Shown piece by piece: positions 16,030-24,039 of a stretch of 64,000 nt of DNA. The notes below the pieces were generated by a model that saw nothing but the letters and a program-made list of their open reading frames with translations, was not told the DNA's origin and did no database searches. Where the stretch lies: NCBI GenBank assembly GCA_902363135.1, contig CABIZF010000013.1, positions 1-64,000 of the forward strand, in the 5' to 3' direction. Origin of the DNA: Lachnospiraceae bacterium (GTDB taxonomy: Bacteria > Bacillota > Clostridia > Lachnospirales > Lachnospiraceae). Both the position numbers and the translations under genes were made by a program. How positions within the stretch are numbered: the stretch's first letter is position 1; every line of letters starts with the position of its first letter.

Positions 16030-16251
16030 TTATTCAACCTCGATCATTTCCGCGTCGGCTTTTCTTAAGGAAAGCTCATAGCCGCGGACTGTGACCTCTA
16101 CAGGATCTCCAAGCGGAGCAACCTTTCTTACATAAACCGGAACACCCTTTGTGATGCCCATGTCCATGATACGTCTCTTCACCGGTCCCTCGCCGTGCAG
16201 CCGCTTTACGGTAACAGTCTGGCCACAGGCAACTTCTCTTAATGTCTTCAT
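16030..16251 (-). CDS. feoA: FeoA, SH3-like partner of FeoB (second copy in operon)
   Basis: The 73-residue protein is a single FeoA/SH3-like barrel with the family segments VKRLHGEGPVKRRIMDMGIT and VRKVAPLGDPVEVTVRGYEL. FeoA binds the cytoplasmic part of FeoB and helps ferrous iron uptake. GAAGGAGAG precedes the ATG. It lies 46 bases upstream of feoB and 29 bases downstream of the other feoA. Confidence 0.93.
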   Translation of the reverse strand: MKTLREVACGQTVTVKRLHGEGPVKRRIMDMGITKGVPVYVRKVAPLGDPVEVTVRGYELSLRKADAEMIEVE

Positions 16252-16280
16252 GCTTCTCTCCTTCTTTCCTTCAATATGAA

Positions 16281-16490
16281 TCAGACAAGAATTTTATTGG
16301 CCATATCCTTGCCGATCGCTACACGGGAATCCTTGACGTTGACGATAATGTTACCACCCACTTCAGAAATTACGGTAACAACGCCCCCGACCACAAATCC
16401 GAGATTCTCAAGAAACCGGCGTGTCTCTTCCTTTCCGCCGATCTTCTTGATCACATTCGTCTCTCCGACATTTGCCATTGTAAGCGGCAT
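16281..16490 (-). CDS. feoA: FeoA-domain protein (first copy in operon)
   Basis: The product is a 69-residue FeoA barrel (GGKEETRRFLENLGFVVGGV, then VTVISEVGGNIIVNVKDSRV). The start is placed at the ATG at 16490 because AAGGAGG stands eight bases before it; an upstream ATG at 16517 would encode the ribosome site itself. Paired feoA genes are common in Clostridia. The gene has its own strong promoter at 16559-16587. Confidence 0.9.
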   Translation of the reverse strand: MPLTMANVGETNVIKKIGGKEETRRFLENLGFVVGGVVTVISEVGGNIIVNVKDSRVAIGKDMANKILV

Positions 16491-16558
16491 CATTTCATCC
16501 TCCTTCAGTTCATCCATGTCTTATTGATGGATTTTTTCATTTCTTTGTTTCCTACGTT

Positions 16559-16587
16559 AGTTTATTCTCATTTGCGTTAGATGTCAA
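16559..16587 (-). promoter_or_regulatory. feo operon promoter
   Basis: On the minus strand TTGACA (16582-16587) is followed after 17 bases by TAAACT (16559-16564). The repeated CTAACG on both sides of the -10 (about 16555 and 16575) may be part of a metal-regulator site. Confidence 0.75.
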
Positions 16588-16618
16588 CAAGTTTTATTGG
16601 CTTTTTACATCTTTCATC

Positions 16619-16653
16619 AGTAATGGCGAACCTTGGTGTGGTTCGCCATTACT
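16619..16653. terminator. Hairpin between flavodoxin and the feo genes
   Basis: AGTAATGGCGAACC pairs perfectly with GGTTCGCCATTACT around a 7-base loop. It lies between the flavodoxin stop and the feo promoter. The T-run is weak, so partial termination is likely. Confidence 0.7.
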
Positions 16654-16674
16654 TTATTGTGCAAAACTAACATT

Positions 16675-17100
16675 TCATGCAAGTGACTTACCAAGTTCCC
16701 GACAGGAAGCCTTTGCATCGTCATCCGGCTCCTCAGCGCAGATCACGGATTCATGTGCCAGTTCTGCACCTGCACTCTTACAGGTCTCCTCCCAGGTGCG
16801 CATCCACTCACCATCGCCCCATCCATAAGAGCCAAACAGTGCAATCTTCTTGCCGGAAAGCTTTGCCTCGCAAGCCTTGAACATCGGCTCAAATTCCGTA
16901 TCCTCGAGTTCCTCGGCTCCCATTGCCGGGCATCCGAATGCAACTGCATCGTAGGCATCCATTTTGTCTGCGGAGAATGTATCCGGTGTGAATACCTCTG
17001 CCTCTGCGCCTGCGCTCTTTGCACCCTCGGCCACCTCATTTGCCATTGCCTCTGTGTTACCTGTTCCACTCCAGTATACAACTGCAATTTTACTCATCAT
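16675..17100 (-). CDS. Flavodoxin
   Basis: The 140-141-residue protein has the flavodoxin FMN phosphate loop WSGTGNTEAMA at residues 10-20, the second loop FGCPAMGAEELED near residue 57, and the third loop FGSYGWGDGEWM near residue 90. Flavodoxins replace ferredoxin as electron carriers when iron is scarce, which fits its place between DUF3793 and feoA. Two adjacent ATG codons (17100 and 17097) could both start it. Confidence 0.93.
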   Translation of the reverse strand: MMSKIAVVYWSGTGNTEAMANEVAEGAKSAGAEAEVFTPDTFSADKMDAYDAVAFGCPAMGAEELEDTEFEPMFKACEAKLSGKKIALFGSYGWGDGEWMRTWEETCKSAGAELAHESVICAEEPDDDAKASCRELGKSLA

Positions 17101-17145
17101 TCCTACCTCTTTCTTATAAAATTTTCTTATAAAGCTTAATTTATG

Positions 17146-17703
17146 TCATGCAGCTACGGTGAGCTGCAGAACACTTCTTCCCTGCTGCCAGAGCCTCAGA
17201 TAGACGTCTCTGCATTTTTTATACTTTGCAAACAGTTTTACGGCCTCACATTCATTACAGTAGACCTTCCAGCATCCGGAGCATTTAAAATTCCGGCCTG
17301 CATTTTCAATAAAGCCAATAACATCTCCCAGCGGATAGCCAAGAAAAATTCCGATCTCATGTGGAAATCCTTCTCCCTCAAGATTGGATAAACGTTCCTT
17401 TAAATGTACAATCGCTTCATCTGCATCTGTACTGCGGTACCCGTATCTCTCCAGAAAATGCAGCACGCCCGGCTTTAATATATTTTCCTGCAGCCGTGTC
17501 TTCCGGCACACATAGACAAGTGCAGTCGCAGCGCGCTTTCGCAGCAAAATGACAGAAAGTCCTTTCTCTTTCATCTGTGCATTCCAGAATGCGATCTGCT
17601 CTGTTAACTCTTCTTCTGATGTATACGGCATACTGAACAGATTCGCCGTTTTCAATGATGCAAGCGTCGGAGAGCAATTCCCGATCAGATATTCCTCCAG
17701 CAT
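17146..17703 (-). CDS. DUF3793 family protein
   Basis: The 185-residue soluble protein matches the DUF3793 pattern: an N-terminal APTLAS-like segment (NCSPTLASLKTANLF), a central LRKRAATALVYVCRK, HEIGIFLGYPLGDVIGFIEN, and a C-terminal cysteine cluster with CSGCWKVYCNE and a YKKC. The function of the family is unknown. It is regularly found with flavodoxin and Feo genes in Clostridia, so an iron-limitation role is likely by association. It is 45 bases upstream of the flavodoxin gene. Confidence 0.82.
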   Translation of the reverse strand: MLEEYLIGNCSPTLASLKTANLFSMPYTSEEELTEQIAFWNAQMKEKGLSVILLRKRAATALVYVCRKTRLQENILKPGVLHFLERYGYRSTDADEAIVHLKERLSNLEGEGFPHEIGIFLGYPLGDVIGFIENAGRNFKCSGCWKVYCNECEAVKLFAKYKKCRDVYLRLWQQGRSVLQLTVAA

Positions 17704-17765
17704 AGCAGCCCCCTTTTTCCCGTTTCTTCTACCTGTTTTTTACAGTATCTCCGTTTGCCAAACTC

Positions 17766-18047
17766 TTATGCGCAATACTCGTTCAGCACGCCCTTTAACG
17801 CAGCTGCACTGCTTGTATGGATCCGCGCTACCGGGATGTTGTTGCGCTTTGCTTCCTGTGCTGCTGCCAGTACCATCTTATGGGAAACCGTATTTGTAAA
17901 CAGAATCAGAAGATCCGGATTGCCGATCTTCTTACGGATCGGTCCATTTTCCTTTGCAAATACCTTTGCCTTACAGCCAAAGCCCCTGCAAATGTCAGAA
18001 TACTGACAGACCATTCGCTCGTTACCACCTATAATTACAACGCTCAT
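17766..18047 (-). CDS. DUF2325 domain protein
   Basis: The 93-residue protein opens with VVIIGGNERM and has a Rossmann-like alternation of strands and helices to KRNNIPVARIHTSSAAALKG, typical of DUF2325. The family has no proven role; members occur next to metal and stress genes. GGAGGAAGTGT precedes the ATG. It is the first gene of the iron block transcript. Confidence 0.78.
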   Translation of the reverse strand: MSVVIIGGNERMVCQYSDICRGFGCKAKVFAKENGPIRKKIGNPDLLILFTNTVSHKMVLAAAQEAKRNNIPVARIHTSSAAALKGVLNEYCA

Positions 18048-18077
18048 ACACTTCCTCCGTATTTTGTGTCCGGTTTA

Positions 18078-18130
18078 TATTAGCTATCACTAACTATCGT
18101 TATGATATTATAACCCAGTAATTCTGTCAA
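18078..18130 (-). promoter_or_regulatory. Promoter and possible metal-regulator operator of the iron block
   Basis: On the minus strand TTGACA (18125-18130) is followed after 17 bases by TATCAT (18102-18107). Just downstream, two copies of GATAG five bases apart (GATAGTTAGTGATAG) lie over the start point and look like a Fur- or DtxR-type site. The regulator is inferred. Confidence 0.6.
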
Positions 18131-18162
18131 GTATTTTTTGTTGAATCAGCAATAAAAAAATA

Positions 18163-18197
18163 GAGCAGAGACAACCATTCATCTGGTATCTCTGCTC
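18163..18197 (-). terminator. Terminator of the beta-galactosidase gene
   Basis: On the minus strand GAGCAGAGA pairs with TCTCTGCTC and is followed by TATTTTTTTATTG. It lies about 55 bases past the GH42 stop and also separates that gene from the iron block. Confidence 0.85.
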
Positions 18198-18250
18198 CTG
18201 TTATGTTTTATTCCCAATTGCTTATCTGCGTTCAAACATGGTCGGCATCA

Positions 18251-20266
18251 TCACCGCTCGATAATCTTCAGATCCCAGGCCGGGATATGTACCGTCTCTC
18301 CTTCCTTTACCGGCGTATCTCCAAACAGCTCCACTCCGTCTATTCCCTGATATGTGACTATCTGCTCCTTCGGCGAATAATTCAGATAATATACGATCTC
18401 TTTACCGAACTGATTGATACCGGTACGGATGATGACCGGAAACTCCGGCCGACCCGCCGCATCTGCGATTCCAGCATCGTTCAGCGTATCCCGGAGAATC
18501 TCCTTCAGCATCGCCTTTGTCGTCTGGCAGCCAAGGTAGGTTGCTGTCCCTTTTCCGCAGGTATTGCGTGTCACCGCCGCAAAACGTCCCCAGCTCGGAT
18601 GGTCGTATGTGGCAAGCACCTGCACACTATTCTGCTCGACATTCAGCAGCTCAAGAAAGCCCCGCACCTCCTTTTCCCCGCAGAAATAATGGTCTGTGGC
18701 AAGCTGCAGATGATTCGGATAGGTGAAGTGGCTGTAGGAGACACCAAAGCACCGATTCAGAATATGTGGCTGCACATCTGAATATACCTTCACATTCTCA
18801 TCGGTAAATGCCGTCTTGAAGGTCGCCAGCAGATGCCCTCCCTGCTCCACGTAATCCGCGATACGCAGCAGCAGCTTCTCATCTGCCGTATACAGTGCCG
18901 GAAGAATCAGCAGATCATAATCCGACAGCTCCTCTGATTCCGGCCAGAGTATATCACATTCCACATTTATCTCATAGAGCGCGTCATAAATATAACGCAC
19001 CACATCATTATACCGGAATTTGCTGCCATCCTCATTTTCCCGGATCGGGAACCAGTCCAGCGCGGTAAGCGACTCATTTGAGAGCAACAGAGCGACCCGG
19101 TTGTGCTTTTTCAGATTGATCAGATGCGGGCCAAGTCCGGCAAATTCCAGGCCGATCTGCTTTGCCGCACGGTACGTCTCATTTTCCTTAAAATCATGGC
19201 TCAAAAGACCCTTCCAGTATGTCTCAAAGGAATTATGGATGGAATGCCAGTGCCAGTATTCGACCATATTAGCGCCGGATGCCAGGTGGCTGAACGCCTG
19301 CAGCCGCAGCTGTCCGTCATACGGTGTCCACTGCGGAAATCCCTGTGCTTCGGTCTCAAGCACAAAATAATTGTCCTTTTTCAGAGAACGGGTCAGATCC
19401 CCGCCAAAAGCAATCTCTGTGCCGGTCAGGTAGTCCTGCGTCGGATGATAAATGTCGCATCCGGCCACTGTCAGTGCCCGTGCTGCATGTACATGATCTA
19501 CCATCGGCTGTACACCGTAAGAATATCCCTTCCACTCAAAGTCAAAATTGTGTGTGATAAACTGATCCTCGCGGGCATATTCCTTTACGATGCCGGACTG
19601 CCACATAAGAAATTCATCTACCAGTGTGCGCCGGAATTTCTCAAACTCTGCACCAAGGCTGCCGTTGATCGTGCCGCGTACATCCGGAAAATCTTCCCAT
19701 GCATTGATCCGGTTGCTCCAGTAATCAAGACCAAATGCCCTGTTCATCGCATCCAGATCATCATGGAATTTTTCACGCAGATATTTGACAAACCGCTCCT
19801 GTACGTGGCCTCCTGCCGTGTCATAATACTTCGTCTCATTGTCGAGCTGGAAGCCAATGACACATTTTCGGTGTGCCGTTACCTCCATCAGCTTCCGAAT
19901 GATCCGCTCTGCATAGAAAAGATATGCCGGATGCGTAATATCCATGATCTGCCGCGCACCGTAAATACCGGGTCCCTGCTTCGTCGTCGCCAGGATATCC
20001 GGGTGTGCCTTTACCATCCAGGTCGGGATCGCATAGGTCGGTGTGCCGACAATAACTGAGATTCCGGCTTCCTCCATCGCATCCAGTACACGTGTCACAT
20101 GGCGGAAATCAAACACACCCTCCTGCGGCTCATGCGTGCTCCACGTCGACTCAGCAATCCGCACAACATTGATATTCGCCGCCTTCATCATCTTTACGTC
20201 CTCCGCAAGGCGGTCATACGGCATATACTCATCGTAGTAGGCAACGCCATACAATAATTTGTCCAT
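18251..20266 (-). CDS. Glycoside hydrolase family 42 beta-galactosidase
   Basis: The 671-residue protein starts LLYGVAYYDEYMP, typical of GH42 TIM barrels. It has the acid/base glutamate in GFQLDNETKYYDT near residue 150 and the nucleophile glutamate in FVLETEAQGFPQW near residue 315. A Rossmann-like trimerisation domain (about 390-600) and a small beta domain follow. No signal peptide is present, so it acts in the cytoplasm on imported galactosides. The start at 20266 is set by GGGAGGTTTACATTT; an upstream ATG at 20290 lacks such a site. No transporter is adjacent and it ends with its own terminator, so it appears monocistronic. Confidence 0.95.
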   Translation of the reverse strand: MDKLLYGVAYYDEYMPYDRLAEDVKMMKAANINVVRIAESTWSTHEPQEGVFDFRHVTRVLDAMEEAGISVIVGTPTYAIPTWMVKAHPDILATTKQGPGIYGARQIMDITHPAYLFYAERIIRKLMEVTAHRKCVIGFQLDNETKYYDTAGGHVQERFVKYLREKFHDDLDAMNRAFGLDYWSNRINAWEDFPDVRGTINGSLGAEFEKFRRTLVDEFLMWQSGIVKEYAREDQFITHNFDFEWKGYSYGVQPMVDHVHAARALTVAGCDIYHPTQDYLTGTEIAFGGDLTRSLKKDNYFVLETEAQGFPQWTPYDGQLRLQAFSHLASGANMVEYWHWHSIHNSFETYWKGLLSHDFKENETYRAAKQIGLEFAGLGPHLINLKKHNRVALLLSNESLTALDWFPIRENEDGSKFRYNDVVRYIYDALYEINVECDILWPESEELSDYDLLILPALYTADEKLLLRIADYVEQGGHLLATFKTAFTDENVKVYSDVQPHILNRCFGVSYSHFTYPNHLQLATDHYFCGEKEVRGFLELLNVEQNSVQVLATYDHPSWGRFAAVTRNTCGKGTATYLGCQTTKAMLKEILRDTLNDAGIADAAGRPEFPVIIRTGINQFGKEIVYYLNYSPKEQIVTYQGIDGVELFGDTPVKEGETVHIPAWDLKIIER

Positions 20267-20379
20267 AAATGTAAACCTCCCATTTCTCATATATCATCCT
20301 CAGTATAAAGAAAACAGCCTGCAAACGCAAGCTGTAAATATGTGGTCGACGTTGTGTTTTTTTGATCAGCATGGTACAA

Positions 20380-20430
20380 TTGCCTATGAATTGCTCAGCC
20401 GTAAAGCAGCTCCCGCAATTCTACAAACAT
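20380..20430 (+). repeat. Partial dispersed repeat (first hairpin module of copy B1)
   Basis: About 50 bases match 7979-8030 of copy B1, including GAATTGC and GCAATTC arms and the CAAACAT that follows. The rest of the element is absent. It lies directly upstream of the Gx/HepS-like gene. Confidence 0.75.
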
Positions 20431-20450
20431 CATCACCATGGAGAATTTAT

Positions 20451-20951
20451 ATGATTCAAAAAAAAGAACCCCTGAATCAAAAGCTCGCCCGCATGGGGCT
20501 TTTTACTGCTCTTGGTGCAATTTTCGGCTATGTCGAATCACTGCTCCCGGTCTTTGCCGGAATCCCCGGGGTAAAGCTCGGACTGGCAAATCTTTCCGTG
20601 CTCTATATTCTGATGCGTTATTCTCTGAAAGAGGCAACACTTGTCTCTGCATTGCGCATTCTGATCGTCGGCATGCTGTTCGGAAACGCCTTCGGGATCT
20701 TCTACAGCCTCTGTGGAGCCGCACTCAGCCTTCTATGCATGAATGCCGCCAAAGCACATACCGATACATCCACACGGATGATCAGCGTACTCGGCGGCAT
20801 TTCGCATAACATCGGGCAGCTCCTTCTCGCCATGTGGCTGGTAGGACGCACGACCCTTCTTTTTTATACTCCGGTACTGCTCCTCTCTGGACTTCTGACC
20901 GGACTAATCATCGGTCTTCTGACGGAAGAGGTACTGAAACGCATTCACTGA
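20451..20951 (+). CDS. Gx transporter family / HepS-like integral membrane protein
   Basis: The 166-residue protein has five or six membrane segments, including MGLFTALGAIFGYVESLLP and TPVLLLSGLLTGLIIGLL, and the family marks PVFAGIPGVKLGLANLSVL and GGISHNIGQLLLAMWLV. It belongs to the heptaprenyl diphosphate synthase component I/Gx transporter group, often proposed as the S-component of an ECF-like system; the substrate is not known. The ATG at 20451 has GGAGAATTTAT before it. The gene is convergent with the arsR-type gene and ends one base before it, so the two 3-prime ends meet. Confidence 0.82.
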   Translation: MIQKKEPLNQKLARMGLFTALGAIFGYVESLLPVFAGIPGVKLGLANLSVLYILMRYSLKEATLVSALRILIVGMLFGNAFGIFYSLCGAALSLLCMNAAKAHTDTSTRMISVLGGISHNIGQLLLAMWLVGRTTLLFYTPVLLLSGLLTGLIIGLLTEEVLKRIH

Positions 20952-21314
20952 CTAATTTTCTTCTATGTGCTCCTGTCCCTGTGAGATGATTGTGCGGACA
21001 TGCTCATCCGCCAGAGAATAAAATACCGATTTCCCTTCCCTGCGGCTCTTCACCAGGCGGCTCTGCTTCAGGATCCGAAGCTGGTGGGAGATTGCCGACT
21101 GTGTCATGTTTAATGCTGCTGCCAGATCGCAGACGCACACCTCTGCCTCAAAGAGGACGAACAGAATCCGGATCCGCGTCGAGTCCCCAAAAATCTTAAA
21201 CAGCTCTGCCAGATCATACAGCTCCGTCTCCTCCGGAATCGTCTCTCGTACAATTTTCAGAAGATTTTCATGCACCTCTGTCACTTCACAGCATCCGATT
21301 TCCTTTTCTTCCAT
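20952..21314 (-). CDS. ArsR/SmtB-family metal-responsive repressor
   Basis: The 120-residue winged-helix protein has the alpha3 metal motif EVCVCDLAAALN (an ELCVCDL-type site) and recognition helix QSAISHQLRILKQSRLV. N-terminal CC (residues 8-9) could add ligands, as in CadC. It probably represses the HMA/P-ATPase operon until zinc, cadmium or lead bind. It lies last in the operon, 15 bases after the ATPase gene. Confidence 0.9.
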   Translation of the reverse strand: MEEKEIGCCEVTEVHENLLKIVRETIPEETELYDLAELFKIFGDSTRIRILFVLFEAEVCVCDLAAALNMTQSAISHQLRILKQSRLVKSRREGKSVFYSLADEHVRTIISQGQEHIEEN

Positions 21315-21329
21315 AATGCTGTATCCTTT

Positions 21330-23198
21330 CTATAAATTCTTCACAAACAGCGTACGGATTGCATTCAGCACAGCCAAAATCATGACTCCGACATCCGCAA
21401 AGATCGCCATCCACATGTTTGCGATACCGAGTGCGCCGAGCAGAAGGCAAAGAAGCTTGATACCGATCGCAAAATAAATGTTTTCATAGACAATGCGGAT
21501 ACATCTTTTCGAAATTCGGATCGCTGTCGCAATCTTTATCGGATCGTCATCCATCAGCACGATATCGGCCGCCTCGATCGCCGCATCGCTTCCCATTGCA
21601 CCCATCGCGATACCGATATCTGCACGGGACAGTACCGGTGCATCATTGATACCGTCTCCGACAAATGCCAGTGTTTCGTTTTTGCCTTTCTTCAAGAGCA
21701 GCTCTTCGACGCGGGATACCTTGTCTGCCGGAAGCAGTTCACTGTGCACTTCATCAATACCAAGCTCTTTTGCCACCGTATCTGCGACCTGCTTCCGGTC
21801 GCCTGTCAACATAACAGTACGGGTAACACCTGCCTTTTTCAGATTCTCAATCGCCTGCTTTGCATGCGGCTTGATCCGGTCAGAGATCAGGATGTGTCCG
21901 GCATATGCGCCATCTATCGCCACATGTACGACCGTTCCGACCTGGTGGCACTCCACCGCAGGGATACCGAGCCGTTCCATCAGCTTTGTATTGCCGACCG
22001 CAACTGCGGTTCCGTCCACCTTTGCGGTAATACCATTGCCGCCGATCTCCTCAATATCTGATACTCTGCATCGATCCAGCGGCTTTCCGCAGGCCTTCTG
22101 CAGACTCTTACTGATCGGATGTGAAGATGCGCTCTCAGCCAGCGCCGCATACTCCAGCAGCTTCTGATCCTCCATACTGTTGTGATGCACGCCGGTCACT
22201 TCAAAGACGCCCTCCGTCATCGTACCGGTCTTGTCAAATACAACGGTCTTCGTCTGTGAGAGTGCTTCCAGATAGTTCGAACCCTTCACAAGCACCCCGG
22301 CCTTACTTGCTCCGCCGATACCGGCAAAAAATCCGAGCGGGATACTGATGACGAGCGCACACGGGCAGCTGATAACAAGGAATGTCAGTGCGCGGTAAAC
22401 CCAGTCCCCCCACATCGGAGACAGCCCCATAAAGATCATCCGAGCAAGCGGCGGGAGAATCGCCAGCGCCAGTGCGCCATAGCAGACCGCCGGTGTATAA
22501 TACCTTGCAAATTTTGAGATAAAGTTCTCAGATCGGGATTTTAAGGAACTGGAATTTTCCATAAGCTCCAGGATCTTGGATACCGTGGACTCGCCGAACT
22601 CCTTTGTCGTCCGAATGCGGATCAGACCGCTCATATTGATGCATCCGCTGATGACCTCATCACCTTCTGCAACCTCACGCGGCAGGCTCTCTCCGGTCAG
22701 TGCGCTTGTATTCAGAGAAGTCTTTCCTTCGGTCACGATACCGTCGATCGGTATCTTTTCACCCGGCTGTACAACGATGATCGTTCCGACTGCCACCTCG
22801 TCCGGATCGACCTTTTCCAGCTTTCCATCCTGCTCAATGTTTGCGTAATCCGGCCGAATATCCATCAGATCACTGATATTCCGGCGGCTCTTGCCGACCG
22901 CATAGCTCTGGAACAGCTCGCCGATCTGATAAAACAGCATTACGGCTACGCCTTCCTTGTAGTCTCTTAAAAGAATTGCACCGATGGTCGCGACCGCCAT
23001 CAGGAAATTCTCATCAAATACCTGGCGGTTCAGAATACCCTTCCACGCTTTTTTCAGAATATCATAACCGATGACCAGATATGGAATCATAAACAGCCCA
23101 AACTGTACATATCCGTCAATCGGAAGCATGGAAAACAAGACAATCAGTACAGCGGAAACAATGATCCTCGCCAGCATCTTTTTCTGCTTCTTATTCAT
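21330..23198 (-). CDS. Zinc/cadmium/lead-type P1B ATPase
   Basis: The 622-residue ATPase has the CPC metal helix (VISCPCALVISIPLGF), phosphorylation motif DKTGTMTEG, TGES, the HP locus (SSHPISKSL) and GDGINDAPVL. It lacks an N-terminal metal domain; the separate 72-residue HMA protein upstream may provide it. It expels Zn(II), Cd(II) or Pb(II). The ArsR partner and operator support this. The gap to the HMA gene (235 bases) holds a repeat copy and two alternative hairpins. Confidence 0.93.
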   Translation of the reverse strand: MNKKQKKMLARIIVSAVLIVLFSMLPIDGYVQFGLFMIPYLVIGYDILKKAWKGILNRQVFDENFLMAVATIGAILLRDYKEGVAVMLFYQIGELFQSYAVGKSRRNISDLMDIRPDYANIEQDGKLEKVDPDEVAVGTIIVVQPGEKIPIDGIVTEGKTSLNTSALTGESLPREVAEGDEVISGCINMSGLIRIRTTKEFGESTVSKILELMENSSSLKSRSENFISKFARYYTPAVCYGALALAILPPLARMIFMGLSPMWGDWVYRALTFLVISCPCALVISIPLGFFAGIGGASKAGVLVKGSNYLEALSQTKTVVFDKTGTMTEGVFEVTGVHHNSMEDQKLLEYAALAESASSHPISKSLQKACGKPLDRCRVSDIEEIGGNGITAKVDGTAVAVGNTKLMERLGIPAVECHQVGTVVHVAIDGAYAGHILISDRIKPHAKQAIENLKKAGVTRTVMLTGDRKQVADTVAKELGIDEVHSELLPADKVSRVEELLLKKGKNETLAFVGDGINDAPVLSRADIGIAMGAMGSDAAIEAADIVLMDDDPIKIATAIRISKRCIRIVYENIYFAIGIKLLCLLLGALGIANMWMAIFADVGVMILAVLNAIRTLFVKNL

Positions 23199-23232
23199 AG
23201 TAGCATACCCTCCCGTTATTTTTGTCCCAGCA

Positions 23233-23277
23233 TTCGGTTATGAGCAAGCAGCGAAGCGGATTGCGAATATCCGCTTG
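23233..23277 (-). repeat. Dispersed hairpin repeat, partial copy A5
   Basis: The minus strand carries GCGGATATTCGCAATCCGC followed by TTCGCTGCTTGCTCATAACC, matching the left part of copy A1 (706-740). It ends near TTCGGTTA, a segment also seen at 29700 and 50825. Confidence 0.75.
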
Positions 23278-23297
23278 ACCCGTATCAGACAAGTCCT

Positions 23298-23365
23298 ATT
23301 CTTTACAGGACGCAATTTCCTGTAAAGAATACCTCCGACATATACTGCAAATGCCGGAGGTATTC
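23298..23365. promoter_or_regulatory. Two overlapping hairpins inside the zinc-efflux operon
   Basis: ATTCTTTACAGGA (23298-23310) pairs with TCCTGTAAAGAAT (23318-23330). GAATACCTCCG (23327-23337) pairs with CGGAGGTATTC (23355-23365). They share 23327-23330, so they compete. They lie between the HMA and ATPase genes and may act as a terminator or attenuator. Confidence 0.65.
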
Positions 23366-23433
23366 TCTGTCCTTTTTCTTTTCACGATGCAGATATCCGA
23401 TATCTGCCGCTCCGGCTTTCCAGTGAATGCGCC

Positions 23434-23652
23434 TTACAGATAAATCTCGCAGTCGTCCTCAACCTTTTTGCAGTTCTTCAGGACTTCCTTCATCACAGCC
23501 TTCGGATCCTGACCATCCTCAAACTCTACGATCATTTTCAACATCATGAAGTTCACGGTAGCATCCTTTACACCGGCGGTAGCCTTTGCTGCCTCTTCCA
23601 TTTTATTTGCACAGTTTGCGCAGTCTACATCGATCTTATACGTCTTTTTCAT
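23434..23652 (-). CDS. Stand-alone HMA metal chaperone domain
   Basis: The 72-residue protein is one HMA domain with the motif VDCANCANKMEEAA at residues 9-22 and a carboxyl end rich in acids (KKVEDDCEIYL). It probably hands metal to the CPC-type ATPase encoded next. It is the first gene after the ArsR-type operator and has GAGAGGG as ribosome site. Confidence 0.88.
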   Translation of the reverse strand: MKKTYKIDVDCANCANKMEEAAKATAGVKDATVNFMMLKMIVEFEDGQDPKAVMKEVLKNCKKVEDDCEIYL

Positions 23653-23695
23653 AGTGATAGCCCTCTCTTTATAAGTTTATTATTTTTTTCTCATT

Positions 23696-23717
23696 CATAT
23701 GAACAATTATTCATATG
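23696..23717 (-). promoter_or_regulatory. ArsR/SmtB operator
   Basis: CATATGAA (23696-23703) and TTCATATG (23710-23717) form a perfect inverted repeat with a 6-base centre, the classic ArsR/CadC operator form. It lies over the transcription start of the HMA-ATPase-arsR operon. Confidence 0.82.
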
Positions 23718-23726
23718 TTTGATTCT

Positions 23727-23754
23727 ATTATATCCGTTCTTACGATTCTGTCAA
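23727..23754 (-). promoter_or_regulatory. Promoter of the zinc-efflux operon
   Basis: On the minus strand TTGACA (23749-23754) is followed after 16 bases by TATAAT (23727-23732), both perfect. Confidence 0.85.
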
Positions 23755-23782
23755 GAGGATTTTCCATTTTTCCTGAATTTTA

Positions 23783-24039
23783 TGATGATGCCAGGGTCAA
23801 AATCCTGAAACCACGATGTGCTTGCACAGGAGTGGTTTTATGGCTTAATGACCCGCTCCGATATGAGCATAAAAGTGGAGCGCAAGCTTCACGATATGCT
23901 CATATCGGGGCAGGATTGTGGGAGTACGAAGTACGGAACAATCCGTAAGGCATCTTTTGACCTTAATATCTTTTGAACTTGAGACCCGCCAAACATGAGA
24001 AAGTAGCGATTTACGTAGTAAATCAGCGGATTTCGAATT
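23783..24039 (-). repeat. Dispersed hairpin repeat, long copy B2
   Basis: Read on the minus strand it starts ATTCGAAATCCGCTGA, has hairpin GATTTAC-TAC-GTAAATC (24007-24023), then CGCTACTTTCTCATGTTTGG and ends TTTTGACCCTGGCATCATC near 23783. Unlike B1 and B3 it carries extra hairpins: a 12-bp stem CGATATGAGCAT (23859-23870)/ATGCTCATATCG (23896-23907) with GAGC/GCTT inside, and GGATTGT/ACAATCC (23913-23944). Its end supplies the last codons and stop of the ttcA-like gene. Confidence 0.85.
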
